64,000 bases of DNA from Blastomussa wellsi. Its lineage: Eukaryota; Cnidaria; Anthozoa; Scleractinia; Plerogyridae. The translations under genes and the position numbers were made by a program. This document shows, one piece after another, positions 1-11,361 of this stretch; the first letter of the stretch is position 1, and every line of letters starts with the position of its first letter. Where the stretch lies: the NCBI GenBank assembly GCA_947652115.1, contig OX393573.1, forward strand, positions 14,072,491 through 14,136,490, written 5' to 3'. The notes beneath the pieces are model-generated. The model worked only from the letters and a program-made list of their open reading frames with translations. It was not told the origin of the DNA and searched no databases.

Positions 1-1727
1 CGTGATTTATTCTCAGACCAGAACACTCTCCAAAGCTGTTTAAAAGTTCTAAAAACTTCAATAAAGAAGTGTCATTTGTTAGAAAAGCGGTTAGGTCATC
101 TGCAAAGAGTTCTAATTTAATTTCTTCTCCATCCACCATAATACCCTGGACATTCTTGTTGCTTCGTATACTAATAGTCAAAATCTCCAAGACAATAATG
201 AACAAATAAGAGGATAGCGGATCTCCCTGCCTAACCCCCCGCTGAACCTCAAACGGGGCAGTGGAGAAACCATTGTTCAAAACACAGCTTGATATATTGT
301 TATAGAATGTCTGAATCCATTGTCTGAAGGATGGTCCGAAATGAAAAGCAGACAGAGTACGAAACAGGAAATCTCTGCTTACAGAGTCAAAGGCTTTCTT
401 GAAATCAATTGAGATCAACCTTCCTTCAATTTGGTATCTTTTTGTGTAGTCCAAAATGTCCTCGATAGACCTTACGGCATCGCAAATAGTCCTGTCCTTC
501 ACATATGCACATTGATTGTGATGAATGACACTAGGTAGAACAGCCTCGAGTCTTTTGGCGATAGCTTTAGAAGCAATTTTTACATCAACGTTAATTAGAG
601 ATATAGGTCTCCAGTTAGCTATAACCCTCCCATCTTTGTCTTTTTTTTCAATAAGTGTGATAATAGCACGCTTCTGTGAATTCGATAATTCTCCATGATC
701 ATAAGAGTAATTTAAACTTTCGACCATTAAATTACCTACGATATTCCAAAAAACCTTATAGAATTCTGCAGTTAAACCGTCATCACCTGGCGACTTATTG
801 TTTTCAAATAATTGGAGACTCTTAAAGCATTCATCAATCGTTAATTTCCCTTCGCAAGCCTGAGCGTTTTCTGCAGTGAGTTTTGGTATTTCTGGATTCT
901 TTAGAAAGGAGCTTAGTAAATTTTCGGAAGGTGTTAAAGAATCGGCCTTATACAGGTCCGAGTAGAACTTCTCAATCTCTTGCAATATTTCTTTGGGGTT
1001 AGTAATTAAAATACCATCCTTATTGAACACCTTGCGCACGGAACTTTTAGCTTTCTTATGTGATTCTAGATTTAGGAAGTACTTGTTACTCTTTTCTCCT
1101 TTTTCATACCAAGTTGCTCTGGATCGAACAATTGCTCCTTGAGCTAAGTTTTCATATATGCTGTTGTACTCTAATTTTAAAATTTCTAACTGTTCAGAAT
1201 TTTCCAAGGAAGGACATCTCCCACAGTTTTCCTCACAAGTCTTCAAAGCAGCCTCAATGTCAGAAATCTTTTCCCTCCTTTTACGTGCCTTGTCTTTGCC
1301 ATATTTAATCGACGCTTGCCTTATTCTGTATTTAATTAAATCCCATAATACTCTTTTATCGCTAATTTCCTTAAACTCTTCTAACCAGGTTGGCATGCTA
1401 TCATTTAGCAATGTAACAAAATTGACATCTTCTGCCAAACTAGCATTGAATTTCCAGAACGAAGGACCATGCTTTTGTCTGTCTATATTATTAAAATGGA
1501 GGGAAATAGCCGAGTGGTCGGAATTGATCGAAGAAATAATGTCAGGTTTTTCTATATCCTCTTGACAGACATCGCATATTAGCCAATAATCTAATCTCCT
1601 CTGAATTAATGGATTTTTCTGCCTCCAAGTGAAACGTTTCGTTTCAGGATTCCTTATTCTCCATATGTCTACCAAATCGTAATCTAGGCATAAATCTTGG
1701 ATGCCAAGTTGGACGCCAACTTCTTAT
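1..1727 (-). mobile_element. 5'-truncated LINE (L1/Tx1-like), endonuclease tail plus reverse transcriptase
   Basis: On the minus strand one frame stays open from about 1722 to the left edge. It begins in the C-terminal part of an APE-type endonuclease (TWRQKNPLIQRRLDYWL near 1610), crosses a linker (WYEKGEKSNKYFLNLE near 1090) and enters a reverse transcriptase: NNKSPGDDGL near 790, NWRPISLINVD near 610, ISIDFKKAFDSV near 400, VRQGDPLSSYLF near 220 and the catalytic FADD at 106-95. The motif order and the SPGDDGL/NWRPISL signatures fit the L1/Tx1 branch of non-LTR retrotransposons. Two stop codons in frame just upstream of 1722 suggest 5' truncation there. The 3' end lies outside the window. 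No frameshift is visible over about 570 codons, so the copy may be young. Confidence 0.9.
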
Positions 1728-2795
1728 TATTCCTTCCCCTTTTGGAATTGTTCCTTGCCTGATTTTTTGTTTAGGGTACCTAAATTATATCGTTTAAAAT
1801 TCCAACGCGTAAACGACAAGCTAAACGAGAAAGAAACAGTCTGTGTAAAGTGAGCAGTTATTTTTTAATAGTATCAACGTTACAGGATCGGAAAAAATAT
1901 GGTTGACCAGTTAACATTCATACCTTTTCCAGATAGTGTTTTTCTCTTGAATAGGCTGTCATTTATTTGGTTTGGGTGTTAAATAGGGTAACAAATTCCG
2001 TTGTATTTGTCCTTAAATGCCCGTTTTTTTTGGCGTCTTAAGAACCTTCCTGCCACGCACCTATCCGAAATTTAAGGTATTAGCCCTTGGGGAAAAAGCA
2101 ATGTTTTCTTCATTCGTACCTGGTTTTGTTTATGCTGTTGATATCAGTCTGGTTTGTTAGAAAGATTTTATGAAGATCCTTGTACATCACTCCTAGCACC
2201 ACGGAGCCTATTGAATAGCGATAAGAGGAAAGGATATCAATTTAATTGAAACTAATGAAAACTTAATAAGAACTAAGACAGTAATTTAGTTCCTGGAAAG
2301 TTCGTGAGAATTTTCCAAGTTAAACAAATTCCAATAGTTGCGAAAGCGTTACACAGACGAGATGTTATCTTTTGTAATGACGTTTTCGTTTTCGTTGCCG
2401 TCGCCGTCGTTGTTGCTCAGTAAAGCTCCCTGATCATTGTTTTTGGACAGAAGTGATCAAGTTGACGAGGAAAATTTTAGGAAAGTAGATTAATGTGTGA
2501 GGCCGGTTATAAGTGAAACTATAGCTACTGCTACGATATAGAACATGCTCCTAAAATGTGCAAGAAAAAAGGTCGCAATTTTTTTTGTTGGTCTTGTTGT
2601 CTGGATGGCATATTGATATCTATTTACGTAATTTTGGAGCTTAAATTCACTTCCAATGAAGGCTAAACTTGCGTATTATCGCGTCACAGCGAAGCCATTA
2701 AACGCCATTAAAATTAAATCGATCCTAATGCACCTTCCAAATTCTTGGTGTCTAGCCAGTGATGCAAACTTTATCTTATTTCAAATAAATATTAC
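1728..2795. other. Intergenic or intronic stretch without a recognised gene
   Basis: AT-rich sequence between the LINE and the last exon I can place of the minus-strand receptor-like gene. It contains a short run of GTTTTCGTT/GCCGTCGCCGTC near 2380-2415. I see no exon with flanking splice sites in the phase needed to continue the gene, so a transmembrane part, if present, must lie to the left of the LINE or be absent. Confidence 0.4.
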
Positions 2796-5700
2796 AATAT
2801 CATTCAAACCATTGTGGAAGTTTTCTGAAGGAATTGTAACGAAGTCTTGTCGGTTCATTTGAAAGTCGCTCTCATTTGGGAAGAAATTTCGCCTGACAAG
2901 CAAATCTAAGTAAAACACAAAACAAAAACACTTTGATAAGGAAAAATTGATAAGAGTGATTTCTATTTGTTCAAAAAAGTTGTGATTTCGTGTCGAGGCC
3001 TTACGTGGCGACGAAAATATCAACAGATAATTAACTGTGATAACTGGAAGGGTATAAATTATACTGACAATTAGAAATGAAAATAATTAAATTAATAATT
3101 AATTAATTAAATTTTACGTACTCACCAATATGTGCGCCATTCTCCTGGATCTGATTTGATGTGTAATTGAGGTGATATCGTGCAAATTCTAATACAAATT
3201 CCTCCAATGCATTCGTGGCGATAAAAGCATTCCTCATCTTTTCTTGCTGTGTTATGTTTCCGCCAATATCAGAAGATTGGTTTAAATACTTTTGGATTGT
3301 AGAATCAAAAACATTCAATGCAACCTAAATAAATGGAAAATGACCAATAAGATGAATTGATTTGGAAGATTGGACGTATTGAAGCAGTTCTTGACACGGA
3401 GTCTGTAACTGGTTTTGACTTTTGTACTGTCGAATTAAAATATTTTAATCAACAATTTTAACCTAAATAATTTATTGTAAGATGACGGGAATATTCGAGA
3501 TGTTTAAGAAGGTTCGAGCTTTCAAGTGCTTGTCTGCTTTGTAGAAACATGTGCGGGAAGGCATGGCGGCGTCTATCTTTTGAATTTTGTGAAGTTAATT
3601 TAAATCAACAAGGGGACGTTCTTTCTTGGAAGAAACTATGTTCATGATAAATATAATTGATGGTAAATTTGTTTTTAAACTATGTTCAGCTTTGCCTTCT
3701 TTTGGTAGATTGGTTTACACTGATTCGGAGGGTGGCGAGGTAGCTTTATTAGAAAGGAATACAGGGAAGCGCAACCAGCATTACCAACCGTTACGCACAC
3801 TTATTTCCGACACTTTTAATTCATATTTTTACGCTGATTTAGACCATCATTTTACGTACGTTAAATGAGAGAGAATTTCTACCAACTGAGCTATGAAGCC
3901 ACACATTGGGAGCGAGGTCAATTTATTATTTCCCGTGAGGAGTGACATGATGTGTAGTGTATATGAAGTAATTTAAGCCTGATTTTGTCAGGCTTGATCA
4001 ATCTTCACTTTCAACCTTTTATGTTGAGATTGTCATTTCTTTCCGAGCGTCGCATCTTCCACACAATACCTGCAAAGAGTCTTTCTTTTGAACATCAAGG
4101 GAATTAATGGCTGTCAAGATCTGCGAAAGAAATTGAAATGCTCCGTTATATTAATTCCCTTTTAAAGCGACTAGAACGTACTTAAGTAAGAAGAACCCTT
4201 CCATTAAGTGAAAAGATTACCTCTGTGTTGAAGTCATTTTCTGGCCTGTGATCATTATCATCGTCGTCGTTATCAATTCCCGGTAAGCTTTCTGTAATAT
4301 AAAAATATAAAGGAAACATTAGCAGATCGATTGACGTCATCTATTTAACAAATAGACGTGAGCTTACTGTGGTACGTCCCGTAATCAATCTCGAATTTCT
4401 TCATCACATCGGTCAAACTTTGTGAGGCTGGACAAAAATTTCACACTGCGATGAAGAAATAAGTGTCGTTGTAATTTTTAGACCATTGTCACTGAAAAGC
4501 CCTATATAGGGAGTGTCAATAAGCTTTGTATTGTAATTCAATCCGAATCCATGCTCATCTTGAAAACGAACTTCATGATTTCCTCTTTAAAAGAGTCCCT
4601 TTGGATGCAATCTATTGCTTATTTCTGAGAATTCACAGCAGCGAAGACTGTCAACAGTTCGAGCGATTGAAGTTGTGTTTGAAAGTTTTCAAGAAGCGCG
4701 CGTGATGGCGTCATACTACGTCATCCGTGTTTCGATGAATTTTTTTCGTGAGTATTAGCCAATGAGCGCGCGAGGATTTCTGCAGTTATGGTAATAATCT
4801 CTATTTGGAACGAGCCAGGACTGTTTGAGTCAGAAGATTCTATAGAAAAATTCACTGCCTGACGAGTGAATTCCATGTTAAATTTCACTTGAAAAACTGA
4901 TATCGCACGAATCGCGAAATCACTCGTCAGGCAGGGAATTTATCTTGAATCGCATAGATAAAGCCACCAAATCACTGGGCAAAACCAAACGTTTTGTATT
5001 TTTGTGCGCCAAGTGCGCAAACAATGAAAACCCTTTCAAAGTCAGGTGTCAAGATCTAGCGAATAGGAAATAGATTCAAGGTGATATTTTCGTAGCACGA
5101 GTTGCATTTTTATTTTCACGCTCGCAACAATTTTTGCTCGCGACTCGCATCAGCAATATCCTTTATGCACAAGTGCAATTCCACGCTAAATATTCCCGCA
5201 TCTATAACCAATCAGAGTACGAGAATTCTATGAGCTATGCGACACCCCTCTGGGTTTTCGGGAAAAAGTCACCGGGTTGGCTAATTTCCCACTGGGCCGC
5301 TCGTTTTCTGTTTTATTTTGCGTATTTGGTATTATTATTTTTGCAAACAAAATACACCTGTACACTGGGTAACACTGCACAGTCACTGGGTAAAATCAAA
5401 ATAGTCACTGGGTGCTGGGGAGACTAGATTTCTGCTGGGTAGGGGAAAATAATCCACTGGATAGGGTTTCAGTGGGTCTGTTACAGAGGGATGTTATGCG
5501 ATTCTACCGGAAACCCATCCTTATGGGTTTCTGATTCTATTTAAAAGAGAAACAGAGAATCGTTACCCAAGGTGGGTTTTGTGTAAGCTACATTTGAAAC
5601 TGCTGCGATGTCATATTGATATGTCGTGGACAAAATAGATCTTTGCGGAAGTGAAGTAGTTGCAAGACGCCGCATGTGAAATGGCTTAGCTACCTCATCC

Positions 5701-8148
5701 CCAGTCTGCAAACTCCCCCTTTCCCAACTTTGGGTCTGAGTGGATTTGTTTCATTGAATTAAATTGAAGGCAAGATCGAGTGAGAGTTTTTGCAATAAAA
5801 TAAATAAATAAATAAATTTATACAAACCATTGTTTACGTTTCCTGGTCCACTTTTGTTCTCAGTTAACGTGATAGAGTAAATTCTACGAATTCCACGATG
5901 ATAGCTCCACCATTTGCATACGAATTTAACATGAATTGTCATTGATGAGTTATTTCCTCTCGCCACAGAAGTAATATTGAAATTATAATACCGAATGAAC
6001 GCCCACTTGCAGATACGTTTCCAATTCCACGTTTGGTCGAGGCATGAGGTGAAGTGTTGGCACCACGATTCAAGGCAGTTATAGTATTGATATAAACATA
6101 TCAATTTAAGAGAACGTTTAGCGGCGGCGCTGTCGGCAAGCTGCTGACAGTCTCCTGCGGCGGTGTTCAACGCATCACGAGGGGAACACTGGTTGCCTTT
6201 ACATGTTTAAGAAAAGAAGAGACACTAACTTATTAACATTTAGGAAATTTAGATTAAATTCGTCCGTTACCATTTTAAGAACACCTTCGTCCCCAGGGCC
6301 ACTTGTCCCTCTTTGGCTTTTTACTGTTAACGCATTCAAAAATGCAACCCCCCCCCCCCCCCCCCACCCGCCAATTCCGGTTCCCGTACGCAACTCAACA
6401 GGGAAAATTAGGTTGTTTGGTTCCCAGTCTGAGGGAATTTAAGTTTGAATATTTAGGGTTTGTATTTAATGGTAACATTAGTGAAGTTCGTTTTATACTC
6501 GAACATTTGGTTAAACTCGGCGTTACGTTCAAGAAAAAACTGTTTTTCGAATGCGAAATCGAGAATGGATTAGATGCCGGTTTCGCTTTTATGTCAGTCC
6601 TGTTTTATTGACGTTCTTTGTTCTTTTAATTTTAATTCAACAAGAAATTATACCTACCTTGGACTGTATTTTGGAAGCCCACAACAGCTGGAAAGAAATA
6701 GATTAACAGTGAAAACAGCGATCGGTTTATGATTATATATAGTATTATTTAATCGACTCAAAATCGTTACGTGTTCATGGTCAGGAGCAGATGGAACATG
6801 CTCAAATGAATAAACATCTTTTTGGTTGATATTGTGTCACGGGAATGGGGACGAATTATAATTAACGAGGAAGGAAAGATGAGTGATAAATAAATATTTA
6901 TATTTATAAATAAAATTGCTTTGGGTTTTTCTCACTTAAATCATGACACTGAAAAAACAGAAAAGTTCCAATGTGTTTCCACCACCAGCTTTCTGCTTAC
7001 TGAATATTGCAGGACCTCTGAAAACTGCAAATTCTAAAAATTCATTGTTGATTAATTTTCAATGATAATTGGTTTACATATATATTTGAAACGATGTATA
7101 TGACAAACATTGCAGAGTTTGACATTTTTTTTTTTTGAGGCAGAATTGAAATGGATATATGGTGTCTCACGCTGAACTTGTCTTTAAATGGTTTCATAAG
7201 CCAGCAGCCCAACCCGAACTGTTATCGCATTTAATAGTGGTATTCGACTAAAGTTTCATCAGCATTAACGTAAACTGGTTTTCGAGCCTGGCTTAATTAT
7301 CTCATGCCTCCCATGGGAAAATAATTACAACTTGATGGGTATTTTAAGGTTGGACTTCCGGTATGATTGTGAGATGATTTTTTTCGCATTGCTTTATTTG
7401 AAAATGTTATGTGAACCTACAATTAGAAATAAATAAAACACTGTATACTCATAATTATACATGCAAAAAATGCGTTTTAATTAGATTTTCTGACTGCGTG
7501 CTAATTACGAATTTTTCAATGTTAGTTTCTTTTGCAACAGTTAGGAGAGTGGTTTCAAACCTAAAATTTTAATAAAAACTTTACGTAATCGTTATTTGAA
7601 TCGATGTAAATATCTTTCGCATCTTCACAGGTTTTCGGTTATCTGCCATTCTACATACCTTAGTTAAAAATTATCCATGATCAGCTGGACAAAAAGTTCA
7701 TCAAAGTAAGAAACGATTTGTAAATGGTAACTAAGGCGCTTAATGCATTAAATGGGTAAATTATAAAAAGGGGTTTATAAATTCAACATTGGGTTTCTTT
7801 TTAAAGATAGTTTTGTTGCAATTAAAATCGCATTTTCTTGTTTTTACCAAATATCATGCTTCGTTATTGTGTACAATAGTGCGTCCAGTTCATTTTAAAT
7901 CAATTACGCCAGAAGATCGGGGATCTAGAGTCAGCTTTGCATCGTATGTCATTTTTCAGTAATTTGTGATTAAAACTTCACCTACACAAATCATCACAAT
8001 CTATACGAAAATTTCTTAAGAACGCTCGAGAATAATCCGAAACCAAAATTAAATATCATCTGTTATTTACTTAATACATCGGCAATAAATGACAATTTGT
8101 TCCATACTCACCAAAAATAATTCCAAAAACAAGGGCTAAATGGGACAT
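2796..8148 (-). CDS. Putative secreted/membrane protein: signal peptide, Cys-rich domain, GAIN-like region (adhesion-GPCR-type ectodomain), partial
   Basis: Eight exons join in frame (309 codons): 8148-8112, 6687-6658, 6196-5828, 4427-4368, 4291-4221, 4120-4070, 3324-3126 and 2905-2796, all with GT and AG ends. Exon 1 encodes MSHLALVFGIIF, the core of a signal peptide, continued in exon 2. Exon 3 is a domain with eight cysteines and N-glycosylation sites (NIT, NNS); I do not recognise its family. Exons 4-8 give a linker with an acidic DNDDDDND run, then helical segments (MRNAFIATNALEEFVLEFAR) followed by a strand-rich part (VTIPSENFHNG). That order resembles the GAIN subdomain A to B transition of adhesion GPCRs. 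No cleavage site or 7TM region is seen. Exon calls are firm in phase; the 3' end is open and the last donor (GTAATA) is weak. Confidence 0.62.
3868..3900 (-). repeat. tRNA-like A-box remnant
   Basis: On the minus strand the sequence reads TAGCTCAGTTGGTAGA, a good Pol III A box as in tRNA genes. No acceptor-stem partner or B box follows within 60 bases. This is best read as the decayed 5' end of a tRNA-derived SINE in an intron. Confidence 0.35.
4846..4944. repeat. Inverted repeat in intron
   Basis: AATTCACTGCCTGACGAGTGA at the left is matched in reverse by TCACTCGTCAGGCAGGGAATT at the right, with about 55 bases between. It is a small foldback, probably a MITE remnant, in intron 3 of the minus-strand gene. 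Confidence 0.6.
5828..6196 (-). CDS. Exon 3 of the receptor-like gene: eight-cysteine domain
   Basis: A 369-nt exon in phase 1-1, bounded by AAAG|GCAACC and AATG|GTTTGT. It contains a CSPRDALNTAAGDCQQLADS start, an aromatic, Cys-dense middle (YQYYNCLESWCQHF, CLDQTWNWKRICKWAF) and a strand-like tail ending in GPGNVNN. Eight cysteines, an even number, and two N-glycosylation sequons suit an extracellular disulfide-bonded module. I cannot name the fold. Phase symmetry means the module could be shuffled as a unit. Confidence 0.6.
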
Positions 8149-8702
8149 CTTTTTGTCCTCCCTTCTTATGATAAATGCACCTCTGCCTAAACAAAATTAC
8201 CGTTATCTTTAGCTGTTTTCTGTTTACAAATTATACTGCAACGCCAACGGCTTATTTCGACAAAGTTTGGTCATAAAACTTGTCAACTGGAAGTGTTTGA
8301 TGTGCACTGTCGGACGTGTCGAAGACTAATTATATAACTGTAAATGTTAATTTTCCCGATTTCACTTTCCGTACCTCCGAAGGCAATTAAATAATTGCCC
8401 CATCATGGCAATGTATTGACTTAACGTCTTTAATGGACGGCGTTATGGAAACTACATTCGCAGGTGGCCAAGCATAATTGCCATTTCCTACATCGATCGT
8501 AAAATTATTTCACGCATCTGGTTGATTTCAGCGTCATGAAATGAATTAAAAGATCTCGGATATGCCATTTTCGAAACGTCTTTTGTCTCTGTTTAAAAAG
8601 TATGACTAAGTGAGAAACCATTCATGAGTGGCCTTTATGCCAACGTAAATTTGCTTTTTCATGCTTTGAACGTGCAGATGAAACAAATTTTCATATGAAT
8701 AG

Positions 8703-8704
<2 letters not shown>
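8149..8704. other. Upstream region of the minus-strand receptor-like gene
   Basis: This holds the presumed promoter and 5' UTR of the gene whose ATG is at 8148. I see no clear TATA box at a fixed distance and no coding exon. Confidence 0.3.
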
Positions 8705-8747
<43 letters not shown>

Positions 8748-9920
8748 GTATAACAATATAATTTGGTTTTATCAACTGGGTTGATAATGTGAATTGGCCA
8801 CCGTAAAGAGATTCAAGAGCTGACGTTTCGAGCGTTAGCCCTTCGTCGGAGCGAATCAAGGAATTGTGGGTCGTGTGTTGTTCATATACAGAAAGATGGA
8901 GCTTCGCTATTGAATTGGTTGGTGTCTGGTAACGTGAAAACAACAGAATAAATTAGTTGAAGGAAAAGTGTTCGTTGATACCGTGAGGATTAAGAGTGCC
9001 GATTTGAAAAATAAATTTTTGTTCTAGAGTTTTGCGACTTTCCGTGCTTCCTTGGTGAAGGGAAAGGCCGCAGACTTCCATATGTTGCTTAGGGCCTGAT
9101 TACATAAGCCGGGCTAGCCCGGTTAGCCGGGCTTGTTTCAGTTTGCCGAGATCTTGGCACGTCTGTTAAACGCAACAAAAATTAACTTCCCGATTACATG
9201 ACAACCGGGCCATCCCGGCTCATGTAATCAGGCCCTTGGAATGATCTAGGTGATTGAAGTGTCTCGCGACCGGTTTCGATGCATTTTTGTCGTCTTTCTC
9301 TACGTCCCGAAGTTGTTCTCGGAATCGGTCGCCTAGTCGTCTCCCTGTTTCGCCGATGTATAACTTTTTGCAAAGGGTGCAAGTTATGCAGTAGATGGCA
9401 TTGCCTGCGGGACAGGTGAAATGATCAGTGATCGTGATAGATCTCCTGGGTCCCGATATTTTGTCGACGTTGTGAATGAAAGGGCATGTTTTGCATCGTG
9501 CGCGAGCGCATTTAAAAGTTCCGGGTTGATCACTTGTTTGGAATGCACTGCTGACTAAAAAGTTACCTATGTTTTTGTCGCGTTTGTATGAAATTAAAGG
9601 AGGTTGCGAAAAGATTCTAACAGTGTCGGGATCATTTTGAAGTAATTTAAAGTTTTTGAGAATGATGGATTTAACTGCGTGGTTGTGAGGGTGAAATGTG
9701 AGGGTGAATGGAATTGGAGTGAAATGGAATGGAGTTGTTTTCTCTCTGTCACGTTTGTAGTGCTGACTGTCGATCAATTTGTTGGGCGCGAGGATGGCCC
9801 GCTTGAACAACAGAAGCAGGATAACCGCGTTTGTCGAAGAAATTGCACATATCCTCTGATTTTAAGGAAAAATCAGAGTCGTCACTACAAAGAAGGCGAA
9901 GTCTAAGAAACTGAGAACCG
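8705..9920 (-). mobile_element. Penelope-like element, 3' portion with GIY-YIG endonuclease
   Basis: The minus strand encodes the C-terminal part of a Penelope-like polyprotein: RT-linker text (DDSDFSLKSEDMCNFFDKRGY, about 9890-9830), HPHNHAVKSIILKNFKLL, a Cys-rich patch (CARARCKTCPF), and a GIY-YIG endonuclease core (YCITCTLCKKLYIGETGRRLGDRFREQLRD, about 9400-9310). The frame resumes after a nested MITE with HMEVCGLSLHQG and ends INEHFSFN near 8950. One frameshift is visible near 9740-9760, between AQQIDRQSALQT and the downstream frame. The 3' tail (8705-8870) carries the CGAAACGTCAGCTCTTGAATC terminal sequence, which recurs at 44453 and 59344. The copy is 5'-truncated at about 9920 and inactive. 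Confidence 0.9.
9092..9235. mobile_element. 144-bp MITE (PIF/Harbinger-like) nested in the Penelope-like ORF
   Basis: Terminal inverted repeats GGGCCTGATTACAT...ATGTAATCAGGCCC bound a GC-rich body containing AGCCGGGCTAGCCCGG. The flanks are TTA on the left and TTG on the right. Removing the element and one 3-bp copy restores the host reading frame exactly (HSKQHMEVCG), so the target duplication is 3 bp. Three-base, TA-type duplications and GGGCC termini point to PIF/Harbinger. A related copy lies at 56835-57141. Confidence 0.85.
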
Positions 9921-11035
9921 ATGATACTAATATAACCTTCGCTGCCGACTGCCAGTACAATGACTGATCTTGAGAATGCTGTAAACTTAGAACTAAGAAA
10001 TCTTCATGCGCTGGCTTATAACCAATAGGCTAAGCCTTTTTATCGCTAAAACTGAATTTATGGTAATTGGGTCAAATCAACGAATACATGCTCTATCGAA
10101 TAATCAGATCGATATTGAGATCGATGGGAAATCGATCAAAAAATTCGAAGAAGCTAAATCGCTGGGCTTGTTTATAGAGTGTTTTCGCTCACGTGACTGG
10201 CATCCATATTGGTTTACTGAAACAAAAGGAAGAATTTGCATGAAAACAGAGTTCAATTCCCAAGACTTGTTCACTCCTCCAACATGGCTGCCATTTCTTT
10301 GTTGTACTCCTCCAACATGGCCGCCGTGACGTCACGTGAACACACTCTATTGACGAACACCTTTCATGGACAAAACATATTGAAGAAATTAGTAAAAAGA
10401 TATCCTAGGCGCCCTTAAACGAGTAAGACCATTCTTCTCCTAAAGTACTGCTCTTCAAATCTACCAAGCGTTGATTTTGCTCCATTTTGACTATTGCAGC
10501 CCTGTTTGGGATGAACTTAGCGCCACCTTGAGCGACAAACTCCAGAAACTCCAAAATAGGGCTGCTGGGGTCATTACTAGGTCGAGTTTCCACACTAGTG
10601 CCAGTATCCTCCTAAATAGGCTCAACTGGGACAATTTCTCCACCCGAAAGGAAAACTCTTAAGGCAACGTTAATGTTTAAAATAATTAAAGGGCTTTCCC
10701 CAGCGTACCTGCAGGATTTATTTAGCGTCCGTAGTACACCGTGCAACTTAAGAGATTCCGAGATTAAGCTAAACCTGCTTAAGCCACGCAAGAACTATTG
10801 TAAGCGTGCCTTGGGCTACAGCGGGGCGCTACTATGGAATAGCCTACCTGTAAACTTAAGGAAAACAGACTCTCTTGGGTATTTTAAAAGGGAACTTGAC
10901 ATATTTTACAGCAATTGTAAGTCAGGCTCCCACACGGCAATCTTGTAAAACAGTGTTGTTTTCATTAATTTTTTAACTGAAAATTTTACCGTGTATAAAT
11001 AAATATAGTATGTATGTGTGTATGTATGTCTGAGC
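9920..11035 (+). mobile_element. 5'-truncated jockey/CR1-like LINE, RT tail and C-terminal domain
   Basis: The plus strand starts inside the RT catalytic motif (RTDDTNITFAADC, corresponding to xADD) and continues RWLITNRLSLFIAKTEFMVIGS, then after a nested MITE: EHLSWTKHIEEISKKI, FDYCSPVWDELSATLSDKLQKLQNRAAGVITRS and GALLWNSLPVNLRKTDSLGYFKREL, ending SHTAIL and a stop at 10946. The 3' tail ends in TAAATAAATATAGTATGTATGTGTG. Several frameshifts split the ORF (near 10400, 10440 and 10660), so it is dead. The thumb and C-terminal text fits the jockey/CR1/Rex group of LINEs that is abundant in corals. Confidence 0.88.
10178..10350. mobile_element. MITE nested in the LINE, TA-flanked
   Basis: Inverted termini TAGAGTGTTTTCGCTCACGTGAC and GTCACGTGAACACACTCTA bracket about 170 bp that includes two CTCCTCCAACATGGC(T/C)GCC copies. 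Deleting it rejoins the LINE frame as LGLFIDEHLSW, which dates the insertion after the LINE. Flanking TA dinucleotides suggest a 2-bp TA target duplication. Confidence 0.75.
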
Positions 11036-11361
11036 GGATTCGCAAGAACCATGCCGCTAGGTTTTCGTCTGAATTTTCATGTTCTGGCTGGGCACTTTGC
11101 CCCAGACTTTGACATTGCTTGGGGCTTACCCTGTTGAGAGAACAGCCTGCTTGTTTGCCAGTTGTCGCGTGGGCTGGTGAGGTGCAAATCCCAAGCCGAG
11201 GGAGGGCGGATGGAATTGCAGGTTTCTGTTGGTATCTATCGGTTGCTGGGACCACGTTGTTGCAAATTCTGTCAGATATTCAGTGAGGGCCCTGAAAAGC
11301 TTGTTCAAAGCCGTTTGGCCCTGTAAACAGCCCGGAATATCCCAAACGAACGCGCACTAAA
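11036..11361. other. Unassigned sequence between LINE and satellite
   Basis: About 325 bases with no recognisable gene. The text contains moderately GC-rich unique-looking sequence (GGGCTTACCCTGTTGAGAG). Short open frames on the minus strand have no features of a real protein. Confidence 0.3.

Noticed and set aside
3626..3868. 80-codon plus-strand frame (INIIDGKFVFKLC...)
   Set aside because: It is antisense within an intron of the minus-strand gene, with no splice signals and no family resemblance.
3868..3900. Possible tRNA gene on the minus strand
   Set aside because: Only an A box is present; there are no acceptor or TPsiC stems.
6203..6611. Two overlapping plus-strand frames across the C-run at 6345-6366
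   Set aside because: They depend on a homopolymer and lie in an intron of the minus-strand gene; no homology recognised.
9679..9906. Plus-strand 75-codon frame (MVVRVKCEGEWNWSEMEW)
   Set aside because: It is the antisense of the Penelope-like coding region.
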